DNA of 35,698 nucleotides, from contig DXZO01000023.1 in the NCBI GenBank assembly GCA_019419625.1, positions 636 to 36,333 on the forward strand, written 5' to 3'. The notes under the pieces are model-generated. The model made no database searches, was not told the DNA's origin, and saw only the letters and a list, made by a program, of their open reading frames with translations. Origin of the DNA: Collinsella sp. Lineage in GTDB: Bacteria; Actinomycetota; Coriobacteriia; Coriobacteriales; Coriobacteriaceae. The translations under genes and the position numbers were made by a program. Every line of letters begins with the position of its first letter. Within the stretch, counting starts at the first letter, position 1. This document shows positions 22,354 through 31,098 of the stretch, one piece after another.

Positions 22354-24369
22354 CTACATCACCTCCGCGTGAGGGGTCAAACCATTTGCCTTGAGCACCT
22401 CGTCGGGGAGCTCGGAATAGAAGTGCTCGGTGCCGGGCACGCGCTTGAAGACCGGACGGGTGTCCAGGCCAATGCGCGGATGGCTCGAGCGGGGCGCGAA
22501 GCGATCGCCCTTGGGGAAATCGCGCGGGCTCGGAACGGCGCCGGGCACCTGGTGCAGACGGCCCGAACCGCTCTCGATGGACAGAACGGAGCCCAGAAGA
22601 CCGCGGGTGTACTCGTGGATCGGGTTAGTGAGCAGCTCCTTGGTGGGCGCCTGCTCGATAACCTGACCGGCGTACATAACCGTGATGTTATGGGCGACCT
22701 CGGCGACCAGCGCCAGGTCATGCGAGACGAAGATCATGGCAAAGCCAAGCTTGGCCTGAAGGTCGTTGAGCAGCTTGATGACCTGCTTCTGGACGGTAAC
22801 GTCCAGAGCGGTCGTGGGCTCGTCGCAGATGACCAGCTTGGGGTCGCGGGTAAGGGCCATAGCGATCAGAACGCGCTGACGCTGGCCACCGGAAAGCTCA
22901 TGCGGGTAGCTCTCGAGCGTACGCTTGGGGTCGAGGCCCACGAGCTCCAGGAGTTCCTCGGCGCTGCGGGTGCCGCCGCGCTTGGTGAGCTGCTTCATCT
23001 GGGCAGAGATGAGCATGGAGGGGTTGAGCGAGGACAGGGCGTCCTGATAGACCATAGCGATATCGGTACCGCGCAGGCCGAACCACTCCTTCTTGCTCAT
23101 CTTGAGCAGGTCGCGGCCCTCCCAGAGGACCTCGCCGGAAAGATGTTCGTCATCGTCGGTCAGGCCCATGATGGCCAGCGTGGTGATGGACTTACCGCAA
23201 CCGGACTCGCCCACCAGGCCCATGGTCTGGCCGGGACGGACGTCAAAGTTGACATGGTCGACGACGTTGATATCACCGTGATGCTCAAACTGAATGCAGA
23301 AATCGCGGACCGAAAGGATCGGCTCAACAGACTCGTCGGGCACATGGCGATCGTCACGCTTGAGCTCGACATCGCGCAGGGCGCCAAGGCGAGCGGAGAG
23401 GGACTGGGCCTGCTCCTTGTAGGCGCGAACGGGGTCGGAGACCAGCAGGTCGGCCTCGCGACGCTTGGAGGAATCGGTCGGATCCAGGGCGGCGGAGGGA
23501 GCAGCGGCCATGGCGTCGGTAATGCCCTCGGAGAGGATGTTGAGCGCCAGGCAGGTGATCATGATGGCCAAGCCCGGGAACAGCGCCTGCCACCAACGGC
23601 CGGCGAGCACGCCGCCGCGGGCGTCGGCGAGGATGTTGCCCCAGGTAGCGGTGGGCTCCTGGATACCAGCACCGATGAAGGTCAGCGAGGCCTCGAAGAT
23701 GATGGCGTCGGCGACCAGGGTAACGGTGAAGACCATGATCGGGGCGATGCAGTTACGCAGAACATGCTTAATCAAAATCCACGGAGCCTTGGCGCCGGAA
23801 ACGATGACTGCGCGGACATAGTCCTCGCCGTACTCGGACACGATGTTGGCGCGCACGATACGGGCAATCTGCGGAGTGTACATAAAGCCGATGGCGAAGA
23901 TGATCGACGGCACGGAGTTGCCCAGGATGGAGACGAAGACGGCCGCGAGAGCGATGCCCGGGATGGACATGATGATGTCCAAGATACGCATGATCGTCTC
24001 GGAGACGGCCTTGCGCGAAACCGCCGCAAGGGCACCCACGACCGAGCCGCAGACCAGAGCCATGGCAGTGGCGCCAAAGCCGATAATCAGCGAGTAACGA
24101 CCACCGTAGAGCATACGCGACAGAATGTCGCGACCCTTATCGTCGGTACCGAAGATAAATCCATTGCCGGGAGCCTGGCGAGCCGTAAAGATCTCGACCG
24201 GGCTATAGGGGGCAAGAAGGGGCGCCAGAATCGCAGTCAGGGCGACCAGCACCAACACGACGGCGGCAATCTTAGAAGAAAGTGTCATCTTCTTCCAGCC
24301 ACCGAGCTTGAGCCCCTTGGAGGCAGCCTTCTCGAGCTGCTCGGTTTGCTTCTCTCGAATCTTTACCAT
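22354..24369 (-). CDS. Fused ABC permease-ATPase, SatC-like (OppC + OppD in one chain)
   Basis: This 671-residue protein joins two subunits. Residues 1-285 are an OppC-type permease: helix at about 31-53, FGTDDKGRDILSR near 73-85, EAA loop SGAKAPWILIKHVLRN (191-206). A charged linker follows at about 290-345. Residues 350-671 are an OppD-type ATPase: Walker A GESGCGKS 387-394, LSGGQ signature 492-496, Walker B LVICDEP 512-518. The C-terminal oligo_HPY cysteines are lost, with GDRFAPRSSH where GCxFxxRC is usual. No stop or frameshift lies at the junction. The same fusion is what I recall for SatC of the Haemophilus ducreyi sialic-acid transporter SatABCD. It is 3 bases after the permease gene and adjacent to the second ATPase. 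Confidence 0.9.
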   Translation of the reverse strand: MVKIREKQTEQLEKAASKGLKLGGWKKMTLSSKIAAVVLVLVALTAILAPLLAPYSPVEIFTARQAPGNGFIFGTDDKGRDILSRMLYGGRYSLIIGFGATAMALVCGSVVGALAAVSRKAVSETIMRILDIIMSIPGIALAAVFVSILGNSVPSIIFAIGFMYTPQIARIVRANIVSEYGEDYVRAVIVSGAKAPWILIKHVLRNCIAPIMVFTVTLVADAIIFEASLTFIGAGIQEPTATWGNILADARGGVLAGRWWQALFPGLAIMITCLALNILSEGITDAMAAAPSAALDPTDSSKRREADLLVSDPVRAYKEQAQSLSARLGALRDVELKRDDRHVPDESVEPILSVRDFCIQFEHHGDINVVDHVNFDVRPGQTMGLVGESGCGKSITTLAIMGLTDDDEHLSGEVLWEGRDLLKMSKKEWFGLRGTDIAMVYQDALSSLNPSMLISAQMKQLTKRGGTRSAEELLELVGLDPKRTLESYPHELSGGQRQRVLIAMALTRDPKLVICDEPTTALDVTVQKQVIKLLNDLQAKLGFAMIFVSHDLALVAEVAHNITVMYAGQVIEQAPTKELLTNPIHEYTRGLLGSVLSIESGSGRLHQVPGAVPSPRDFPKGDRFAPRSSHPRIGLDTRPVFKRVPGTEHFYSELPDEVLKANGLTPHAEVM

Positions 24370-24372
24370 AAT

Positions 24373-25329
24373 CTACACCGTCCTGATGCGCGGGTTGATG
24401 AGCAGGTAGAGCATGTCAACCACGATGTTGATGATGATGAAGGCAAGAGCAACGACGATAACGACGCCCTGAACCAGGTTCGCCTCGTTGCCCTGAACGC
24501 CCTGCAGAATCGCGGTGCCCATGCCGGGGAGGTTGAAGATAACCTCGATGACGACGGCGCCGCCCATGAGGTAACCGATCTTAAGACCGAGGGTGGTGAC
24601 CGGGGTGATCAGCGCATTGCGAAGAACGTTGATGCCGACGACGACCTTCTCGGGAACGCCGGCGCCGCGAGCCATACGGACATAATCCTTATCGAGCTCC
24701 TCGACCATGGCGGTACGCACGATACGAGTCATCTGGCCCGTCAGCGGAAATGCCAAGGCGATAGCGGGCATGATCATACGTCCCAGATAGCCAGCCGGAT
24801 TCGTGGTGAAGTGAGGCAGAGCACCCGATGCCGGAAGCACCTTAAGGTAGGAAGAGAACAGCAGGATCAACAGAACGGCAAGCCAGAACGACGGGGTTGC
24901 CAAGCCGGCGATGGAAAAGACGCGGATCACTTGGTCCGGCCATTTGTCGCGATACAGTGCCGCGATGACGCCGAGTAAAAACGAAACGACCGCACCGATG
25001 GCAAGGCCGATGAAGGTCAGCTGCATCGTGACGGGCAGGGCCGTGGAGATGCGCTTGGCAACGGAGTTGCGAGCAGCACCATAGGTGCCCATGTCGCCAT
25101 GGATCAAATCGCCCATATAGCGCACGTAGCGCACAGGCCAGGGGTCGTCCAGACCATACTTCTCATGGTACTCGGCAACCGCCTCGGGCGAGGCACCGTC
25201 ACCCAACGCCGTGTAGGCGGGGTCGGTCTTGGAGAACGACATAAGGAAGAACACCAGGACGGTGACGCCCAATGCCATGATCGGCAGCGCCACAAGACGC
25301 CTTCCAATCAAACGTAGCAAGTTGTTCAC
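24373..25329 (-). CDS. ABC transporter permease, SatB/OppB-like
   Basis: This 318-residue permease has the OppB layout: first helix LVALPIMALGVTVLVFFL, the segment YGLDDPWPVRYVRYMGDLIHGDMG, an EAA loop MARGAGVPEKVVVGINVLRN, and the end LYLLINPRIRTV. I chose GTG 25329 because GGGGAG lies five bases upstream and the family start is near (NNLLRLIGRRL); the longer frame to 25362 has no such site. It lies between the binding-protein gene, with a hairpin in the 157-base gap, and the fused permease-ATPase 3 bases further on. It would form a heterodimer channel with the permease half of that fusion. Confidence 0.9.
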   Translation of the reverse strand: MNNLLRLIGRRLVALPIMALGVTVLVFFLMSFSKTDPAYTALGDGASPEAVAEYHEKYGLDDPWPVRYVRYMGDLIHGDMGTYGAARNSVAKRISTALPVTMQLTFIGLAIGAVVSFLLGVIAALYRDKWPDQVIRVFSIAGLATPSFWLAVLLILLFSSYLKVLPASGALPHFTTNPAGYLGRMIMPAIALAFPLTGQMTRIVRTAMVEELDKDYVRMARGAGVPEKVVVGINVLRNALITPVTTLGLKIGYLMGGAVVIEVIFNLPGMGTAILQGVQGNEANLVQGVVIVVALAFIIINIVVDMLYLLINPRIRTV

Positions 25330-25390
25330 GTTCTCTCCCCTTTCTTTTGTCGGTAGGACCAACTGGTATATGAGTACGGATACTCATTAC

Positions 25391-25424
25391 AAGACCCGAG
25401 CGACATCGAGGTCGCCCGGGTCTT
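25391..25424 (-). terminator. Intercistronic hairpin after the binding-protein gene
   Basis: A 14-bp stem (AAGACCCGAGCGAC 25391-25404 with GTCGCCCGGGTCTT 25411-25424, one mismatched or wobble pair) with a 6-base loop lies about 60 bases after the stop codon. On the minus strand only GTAATG follows, so termination is probably partial. It resembles in place the hairpin after oppA. Confidence 0.65.
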
Positions 25425-25486
25425 TGTTTCAACTATGAGGATACGGTCCCAACGACCGACATCCTGCATACAGACTCAAGCGAGTC

Positions 25487-27100
25487 TTACGCCTTGACGG
25501 TCGCAACGCCCCTGAAGGACATGCTCGTCGTGCCGATGCCCTTGAAGCCATCGAGGGCCTCGCCGTTGGGCGCAGTGGACGGATCGTCCCAGGAAGCGGA
25601 GACGGTCTTGACGTGGACAACGGGGTACAGAACGGCGTTGTCGGCAATGATGTCGAAGCACTCGTTCCACTTCTTCTGCTGCTCATCGCCCTCAGCGGCA
25701 AGAGCCTCGTCCATGAGACCGTGGAGCTTCTGCCACTCAGCGGACTCCTTCCACGGGCAACGGGTCTGCATCCAGACGTTGTCGCCGTACCACCAGTTGA
25801 GCAGCAGGTCGGGGTCGGCGCCGAAGCAGGAAGGATCGCCAGGGGCAAGGAGGATATCGTAGGCCTCGCCGCCGTCGATGGCAGCGTAGGTGGCCGGCGA
25901 GGTATCGGTCTGGATGGTCACATCGAAGCCGAGAGCGTCGAGGTCATTCTTGACCTGGGCGGCCATGCCCTTAATCTGCTCGTTGTCGGTGGTGCGCAGG
26001 GTGATGGCACCCGGGGTGATGCCAGACTCCTCGATGAGCTTCTTAGCCTTCTTGGCGTCGGTCTTGTACACCGTGGAAGCCTCATGATAGTTGGTGAAGC
26101 TCTTGGGCAGGTAGCAGCTGGCAGCGGTGGCAAGGCCGGCGAAGGTGTTGCTGACCATCTTCTCGGTGTCGAGCGCATACATGACAGCCTGACGGACCTT
26201 GACGTTGTTCCAAGGCTCCTTGGCGACGTTGAACATGATGAAGCGGGTGCCGAAACCCTGAACGTTATCGATCTTGCAGCCGGCGCTCTCGAGCTGGTCG
26301 ACGGCGTCAGCGGTAACGAGCTCCATAACGAGCGTGGAGCCCTCCTGCTGAGCGGTAACGCGAGCGGTGGGGTCGGTCAGGATGCTGTACTGGATCTTCT
26401 TATCCTCGGCAGCATACTCACCGTTGTACTCGGGGTTGGGAACCAGGGTGATCTCGGTATCGGAGATAGAGTCGTACATCCAGGGGCCGGAGCCGATCGG
26501 CTGCTTGGCGCGATCCTCCTCGGTCTGGGTGGCCGGGGTAACGCGGACGATGGCCAGACGATCCTTGAGCAGGGAGAAGTTGGGGACCTTGGTCTTGACC
26601 GTCACGGTGCTGGCGTCCTTGGCCTCGATGGACTCGAAGGGCTGGAAGAACGGAGCATAGGTAGCGGAAGCGGCGCAAGCGGTGTAGGAGGCAACGACAT
26701 CGTCAGCGGTGACCTCGGTGCCATCGGAGAACTTGGCGCCCTTGCGGATGGTGACCTCGAAAGTGGTGTCGTCCACAGACTTGGGATCGTCGGTGGCGAG
26801 CTCGTTGAAGGTGCTGTAGTCGTGGTAATCGATGCCATAGAGGCCCTCGACGACGTGCCAGTTAGCACCCAGGCCCACAGCGGAGCCGGTGCTGGCGGGA
26901 TCGAAGCTGGACGGAGCGTAAGCGGAACCAGCGGTGATCACGCCGCCGCCACGGTTGGCGGAATCGGTGGAACCGGAAGCGGAACCCTCGTCGCTGGAGC
27001 TGCCACCGCAGCCGGTGAGACCAAGCCCTGCGACAGCAGCGACGCTGCCGGTGAGGCCGAGGAACGAACGCCTGGACATACCCTTGTTGATGATGGCCAT
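25487..27100 (-). CDS. ABC transporter substrate-binding lipoprotein, SatA-like (SBP_bac_5 family)
   Basis: This 537-residue extracellular binding protein starts with MSRRSFLGLTGS, a twin-arginine motif, then a hydrophobic stretch and lipobox LTGC, so it is a probable Tat-exported lipoprotein with a Ser/Gly linker. It carries the family segments FDPASTGSAVGLGANWHVVEGL, KGAKFSDGTEVTADDVVASY and GSGPWMYDSIS. Although the family is named for peptides, members also bind nickel, opines and sialic acid. The nan genes on the same strand make sialic acid the best guess. AGGAG lies 6 bases before ATG 27100, which I prefer to the frame from 27115. It heads the transporter operon, after 365 bases of regulatory DNA. 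Confidence 0.87.
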   Translation of the reverse strand: MAIINKGMSRRSFLGLTGSVAAVAGLGLTGCGGSSSDEGSASGSTDSANRGGGVITAGSAYAPSSFDPASTGSAVGLGANWHVVEGLYGIDYHDYSTFNELATDDPKSVDDTTFEVTIRKGAKFSDGTEVTADDVVASYTACAASATYAPFFQPFESIEAKDASTVTVKTKVPNFSLLKDRLAIVRVTPATQTEEDRAKQPIGSGPWMYDSISDTEITLVPNPEYNGEYAAEDKKIQYSILTDPTARVTAQQEGSTLVMELVTADAVDQLESAGCKIDNVQGFGTRFIMFNVAKEPWNNVKVRQAVMYALDTEKMVSNTFAGLATAASCYLPKSFTNYHEASTVYKTDAKKAKKLIEESGITPGAITLRTTDNEQIKGMAAQVKNDLDALGFDVTIQTDTSPATYAAIDGGEAYDILLAPGDPSCFGADPDLLLNWWYGDNVWMQTRCPWKESAEWQKLHGLMDEALAAEGDEQQKKWNECFDIIADNAVLYPVVHVKTVSASWDDPSTAPNGEALDGFKGIGTTSMSFRGVATVKA

Positions 27101-27465
27101 GTCTTCTCCTATCAATAGAGAATCTTACCCGGGAGCGCCTAGACGTGCCCCCGCGCAACTTGCGGACGATATATACCTTACCTACCGACGAACCCAACTG
27201 AGGTGCCGCGCTCGGCGACCGATACATACATACGCTTGAACGGTATTTGCTACCGTTCACCGAATTCATTGACAAACGATTCGCCAGACAGTATGTATCG
27301 ACGAGGTGAGATATCAGTCTTCGTCAACCCGCAGGATAGCAGGGTTGTTCACCATGGCTAGTCAAACGTTTTAGCGTTAATTAAACCCGAAATCGGCTGG
27401 TAATCGCCGTGAAATAAATGATTGAAAATCACGCAATCATGTATATCAGTTGTTTAGAGGCGTGT
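27101..27465 (-). promoter_or_regulatory. Regulatory region ahead of the sialic-acid transporter, with several palindromes
   Basis: These 365 gene-free bases separate uvrC from the transporter. They hold a perfect interrupted palindrome, TGAACGGTA-5-TACCGTTCA (27237-27259), a 9-bp inverted pair CGATACATA / TATGTATCG (27220-27228, 27292-27300), CAACCC / GGGTTG (27325-27347) around an extended -10-like TGCTATCCT, and AAACGTTT (27364-27371) touching TTGACT. A possible promoter is TTGTCA, 17 bases, TAGCAA, whose -10 falls in the first palindrome. Next to uvrC, a 7-bp stem (27418-27440) followed by TTATTT may end the uvrC transcript. The exact promoter is not settled. Confidence 0.45.
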
Positions 27466-29412
27466 TTAGTTTTCGGATTGCTTTGCCGCCGCCTCGGCGC
27501 GCTCGGCATTCCATGCAACGAGCGCCTCGTGAACCGCTTTGGCGACATCGGCAGGAATGCCTCGAACTTCCGCGATCTCTTGCTCGCTCGCCGCGCGCAA
27601 ACGCTTCATCGAGCCAAAATGGCGCATAAGGGCACGTTTTCTGGTGGGTCCCACGCCTGGAACGTCATCGAGTACCGAAACCGTCATGGCTTTATCGCGC
27701 AATTCGCGATGGAACGTGATGGCAAAACGGTGCGATTCATCGCGCACCTGTTTAATTAGATAGAGCGACGCGGACCCGGTCGGCAGCACGACGGGAGTCT
27801 CGTCCCAAGGCACGAAAACCTCCTCATCGGCCTTTGCCAAGCCACAAACTGGTATATCGAGCCCAAGAGCCTCAAGTTGCTTGATCGCAGCGGTCAATTG
27901 CGGCTTACCGCCATCGACAACGAGCAAATCGGGGCGCGAGCCAAAGCGCTCGTCGGCCATGCGCTCGGGAGCATAACGTCGTCCCAAAACCTCGGACATC
28001 GACACGAAGTCGTTTGCCTCGTCCAATTCGGCCTGAATTTTAAAACGACGATACTGACTCTTGTCGGCGCGCCCGTTGGTAAACACCACCATCGAGGCGA
28101 CCGTAAAGGTACCATGCAGTGTAGAGATATCGAAGCACTCGATACGCAACGGCGGCGATGGCAGCGCCAACGCACTTTCGAGCTCCAGGAGCGCTTGATT
28201 GGTGCGGTCGTCAGCGTACCCCGTTCGCATCATGTAGCGCATGAGGGCATGGCGCGCATTTTTGGATGCCATATCGAGCAGACGGTGCTTTTCGCCACGC
28301 TGCGGCCTATGGAGATGGCAGGAACGCTCACGCTTGCCAGCAAGCCACTCCCCCAGCGCTTCCGCATCCTCAAGCTCGACGGAAAGGTTGACCTCAGCTG
28401 GAATATCAGCCGTCTCGTCGTAATAGCGCTTAAGAAAGCCCGACTGGAGCTCTTCCTCGTCAACATCAAGACCCTTGTCGAGAATGAACTCGCAGGTGCG
28501 AACTGTTCGGCCCTCGCGAACGACGAAGACGCAAGCGGCGGAGATGGTCTCCTCGCGATAGAAACCGATGACATCTATATCGACACTGGAGGGAAAAACG
28601 ACTTGCTGACGATCGTCCAGACCCCTGATGACCTCCAAACGACGTTTGACGCGTGCCGCGCGCTCAAAGTCGAGCGCCTCAGCGGCATCCGTCATCTCGG
28701 AGGTCAGCTCATCGACGACATCCTTGCGATGGCCCGACAAAAAGCGCTCGACACGCTTGACGTTCTTGGCATAGTCTGCCGGGGAAATCGCGCCGACACA
28801 CGCACCCGGGCCGCGCCCGACATGGTAGTCAAAGCAGGGGCGCCCGTTTTGCGCGCAAATCATATTGACGATGTCTTCCTCGCCCTTGTGGGACTCGACG
28901 ATACGGCGACAACGACGCCACTCCGCACAGGATGCGGAGCAGATGGGGATAACCTTGCGCAGCGTATCTATCGTCTCACGTGCCGCGCGGCTATCGGTAT
29001 AAGGTCCAAAATAGCGCGTTCCCGGCTTATGACGCTCACGCGTGTATTTGATAGCGGGATACAGGTCGCCCTTTGTAATGGCGATAAAGGGGTAGCTCTT
29101 GTCATCCTTGAGGTCGACGTTAAAGTACGGATGGTACTGACCAATCAAATTGCGCTCGAGCACCAACGCCTCGTGCTCGGTCTCCACCACGATATAGTCA
29201 AAGCTCGCCACCAGCTGCATCATCAGCGGGATCTTCTGGCGCTCGTCCTGCAGCGTCACGTACTGACGCATACGGGCGCGCAGGTTTTTCGCCTTGCCCA
29301 CGTAGATGACATCGCCCTTGGCGTCTTTCCAAAGGTAGCAGCCGGGCTGCGTGGGAACGCGCGAAACCTGCTCGGCAAGCGTTGGAATGTTGTCGTGACC
29401 GGCCACGCGCAC
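27466..29412 (-). CDS. uvrC: Excinuclease ABC subunit C
   Basis: This 648-residue nuclease makes both incisions in nucleotide excision repair after UvrA/UvrB load at damage. The GIY-YIG domain is at about 15-95 (PGCYLWKDAKGDVIYVGKAK), and a cysteine cluster with CFDYHVGRGPGACVG lies near 195-210. A UVR domain is near 235-270, the RNase H-like second nuclease is at about 400-550 (IECFDISTLHGT, VVDGGKPQLTAA), and helix-hairpin-helix repeats end the protein (LDDVPGVGPTRKRALMRHFG). The GTG start directly follows the TAG of murJ, with a second GTG two codons later as an alternative. It is the last gene of its operon. Confidence 0.95.
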   Translation of the reverse strand: MRVAGHDNIPTLAEQVSRVPTQPGCYLWKDAKGDVIYVGKAKNLRARMRQYVTLQDERQKIPLMMQLVASFDYIVVETEHEALVLERNLIGQYHPYFNVDLKDDKSYPFIAITKGDLYPAIKYTRERHKPGTRYFGPYTDSRAARETIDTLRKVIPICSASCAEWRRCRRIVESHKGEEDIVNMICAQNGRPCFDYHVGRGPGACVGAISPADYAKNVKRVERFLSGHRKDVVDELTSEMTDAAEALDFERAARVKRRLEVIRGLDDRQQVVFPSSVDIDVIGFYREETISAACVFVVREGRTVRTCEFILDKGLDVDEEELQSGFLKRYYDETADIPAEVNLSVELEDAEALGEWLAGKRERSCHLHRPQRGEKHRLLDMASKNARHALMRYMMRTGYADDRTNQALLELESALALPSPPLRIECFDISTLHGTFTVASMVVFTNGRADKSQYRRFKIQAELDEANDFVSMSEVLGRRYAPERMADERFGSRPDLLVVDGGKPQLTAAIKQLEALGLDIPVCGLAKADEEVFVPWDETPVVLPTGSASLYLIKQVRDESHRFAITFHRELRDKAMTVSVLDDVPGVGPTRKRALMRHFGSMKRLRAASEQEIAEVRGIPADVAKAVHEALVAWNAERAEAAAKQSEN

Positions 29413-31095
29413 CTACTTGCGACGAATCAGCGCCGAGACCTCGGGCATCTTAAGGACGACGGCAAGGCCAAAGGTAACAGCAAGCGAGACGACACCCGCA
29501 ACGCAAACGTAGCCAAGAGTAATCAGAATCGAGCCGCCAAGTGCCCCGACAAAGTGCTCAAGCGCCCACATGACGCCGGCGCCTGCGGCAGCACCCAGGC
29601 CACCGAGCAAAAGGCCAAAGAAACCGCCATGCAGGATAGATTTAACCTGAAGACCACGCAGACGACGACGCAGCCACCACAGCGAGCAACCGACCAAGAT
29701 CACGTAGTCGACGACATACGAAAGCGCGATTGCCGGCATACCGAAGCCCAGCACAACGCCAAACAGCAGAACCGAGCCGGCCTGGCCGATGGCGGAATAC
29801 AGACAATAGCGGCTATAGGGCTTCATGTCGAGCAAGGCAGAGAAGCTCTTCTGCATCAGCACGACCACGCCGTAGAGCGGCAGCGAGAACGCCAGGTAGA
29901 CAAGGAACTCGGACACCAGCGCCACGCCGGACTCATCGAACTTGCCAGCGCAGTAGATCATGTTGAGCGGACGCGCGAAGACAATCAGGTACAGCGCGAA
30001 CGGAACCAGGAAGAACAGCATCTGGGCGACGCCACGCGAAATGCCCGTGCGAACGCTGTCGTAATCCTTCTCCTGCGCGTCGTGAGAGAGCTCCGTATAG
30101 AGCGCCGTCGAAAGCGAGGCGGCAATCAGCGCGTAGGGCAGCGTGTACCACAGGCGCGCATAGGCGATGACGGAAGGACCGGTCTCGGGCTGGACCACCA
30201 GCGCGGCAGCGTTCGTGATAGAAGTCGAGACAAACATGCACACCGTAGCGAGCAGCGTCGGGATACCGAGCGCAATCGTCTGGCGCAGTGCGGGGTCCTT
30301 AAAGTCGATATGGATATGGGGATGCACGCCGTGCTTGCCAAGCGCGGGGATCTGACATGCCATCTGAACAAAGACACCGAGTGTCGTACCGGCCGCAATC
30401 AAGATGATGCCGGCACGTTCGCCAAACTGTGCGGACACGGGCGCAAAACCCATAAAGCTCGCAATGACGATCGCATTGTTGAGGACCGGGGCAAACGTCG
30501 ACCAGAAGTAGTCGCGGTGTGCGTTGAGAACGCCCGAAAACACCGAGCCCAAACCATAAAACAGAATCTGGATGGCAAAGAAACGGAACATGAACGCAGC
30601 GGTATCCATGCTGCCGCCGTCACCCGAAAGGAACGATTGCGTCCAGATAAAGCCCGGGGCGAACACTGTCCCCAGCAACGAAATGCCACCCAGCACCAAT
30701 AGCAGAATACCGAGCAGGTTGCCCACGTACTCGTTAGAGGCCTCGCGACCCTGCTCACGCCTCACGCCCATGTACACGGGCAAAAACGCTGTCACGAGCA
30801 TGCCGCCCATCACGAGTTCGTAGAGCATATTGGGCAGGTTGTTGGCGACCTGATAGGAAGACGAGAGCAGCGACATGCCGATAGCGGCCGCCATTGCCCA
30901 CGTGCGGATAAAACCGGTGACGCGAGACACGATGGTCAGGATGGTCATAAGCCCGGCGGAACGACCAACCGTGGAGTAGTCCGACGAGCCCATGTCGTCA
31001 GTGTCATCTCGCGACGAAGAAGCTTCGGATGAGGGTGTCTGAGGCGCAGACTCTTCTGCAAAATGAGCTCCGCACTTCAATTCTTCCTGCGGCAT
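29413..31095 (-). CDS. murJ: Lipid II flippase MurJ (MviN)
   Basis: This 560-residue membrane protein flips the peptidoglycan precursor lipid II. After a Ser/Asp/Glu-rich cytoplasmic leader of about 40 residues it has some 14 hydrophobic helices. The MviN motifs include RVTGFIRTWAMAAAIG, the segment VANNLPNMLYELVMGGML, FLPVYMGVRREQG, and PVLNNAIVIASF. Length is slightly above the E. coli protein because of the leader. GAGGA lies about 8 bases before the ATG, which is 3 bases after the ybaK stop; uvrC follows without a gap. This suggests ybaK-murJ-uvrC are one transcript. Confidence 0.93.
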   Translation of the reverse strand: MPQEELKCGAHFAEESAPQTPSSEASSSRDDTDDMGSSDYSTVGRSAGLMTILTIVSRVTGFIRTWAMAAAIGMSLLSSSYQVANNLPNMLYELVMGGMLVTAFLPVYMGVRREQGREASNEYVGNLLGILLLVLGGISLLGTVFAPGFIWTQSFLSGDGGSMDTAAFMFRFFAIQILFYGLGSVFSGVLNAHRDYFWSTFAPVLNNAIVIASFMGFAPVSAQFGERAGIILIAAGTTLGVFVQMACQIPALGKHGVHPHIHIDFKDPALRQTIALGIPTLLATVCMFVSTSITNAAALVVQPETGPSVIAYARLWYTLPYALIAASLSTALYTELSHDAQEKDYDSVRTGISRGVAQMLFFLVPFALYLIVFARPLNMIYCAGKFDESGVALVSEFLVYLAFSLPLYGVVVLMQKSFSALLDMKPYSRYCLYSAIGQAGSVLLFGVVLGFGMPAIALSYVVDYVILVGCSLWWLRRRLRGLQVKSILHGGFFGLLLGGLGAAAGAGVMWALEHFVGALGGSILITLGYVCVAGVVSLAVTFGLAVVLKMPEVSALIRRK

Positions 31096-31098
31096 CGC

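Noticed and set aside
21304..24978. A 1224-codon plus-strand open frame opposite the esterase and transporter genes
   Set aside because: It lies antisense to three well-identified genes with intact motifs, its translation is low in complexity and without any recognisable domain, and it results from GC-rich codon use in the real genes.
27877..30702. A 941-codon plus-strand open frame opposite uvrC and murJ
   Set aside because: Antisense shadow across two genes and their junction; composition is Arg/His/Gln-rich and typical of a complement frame.
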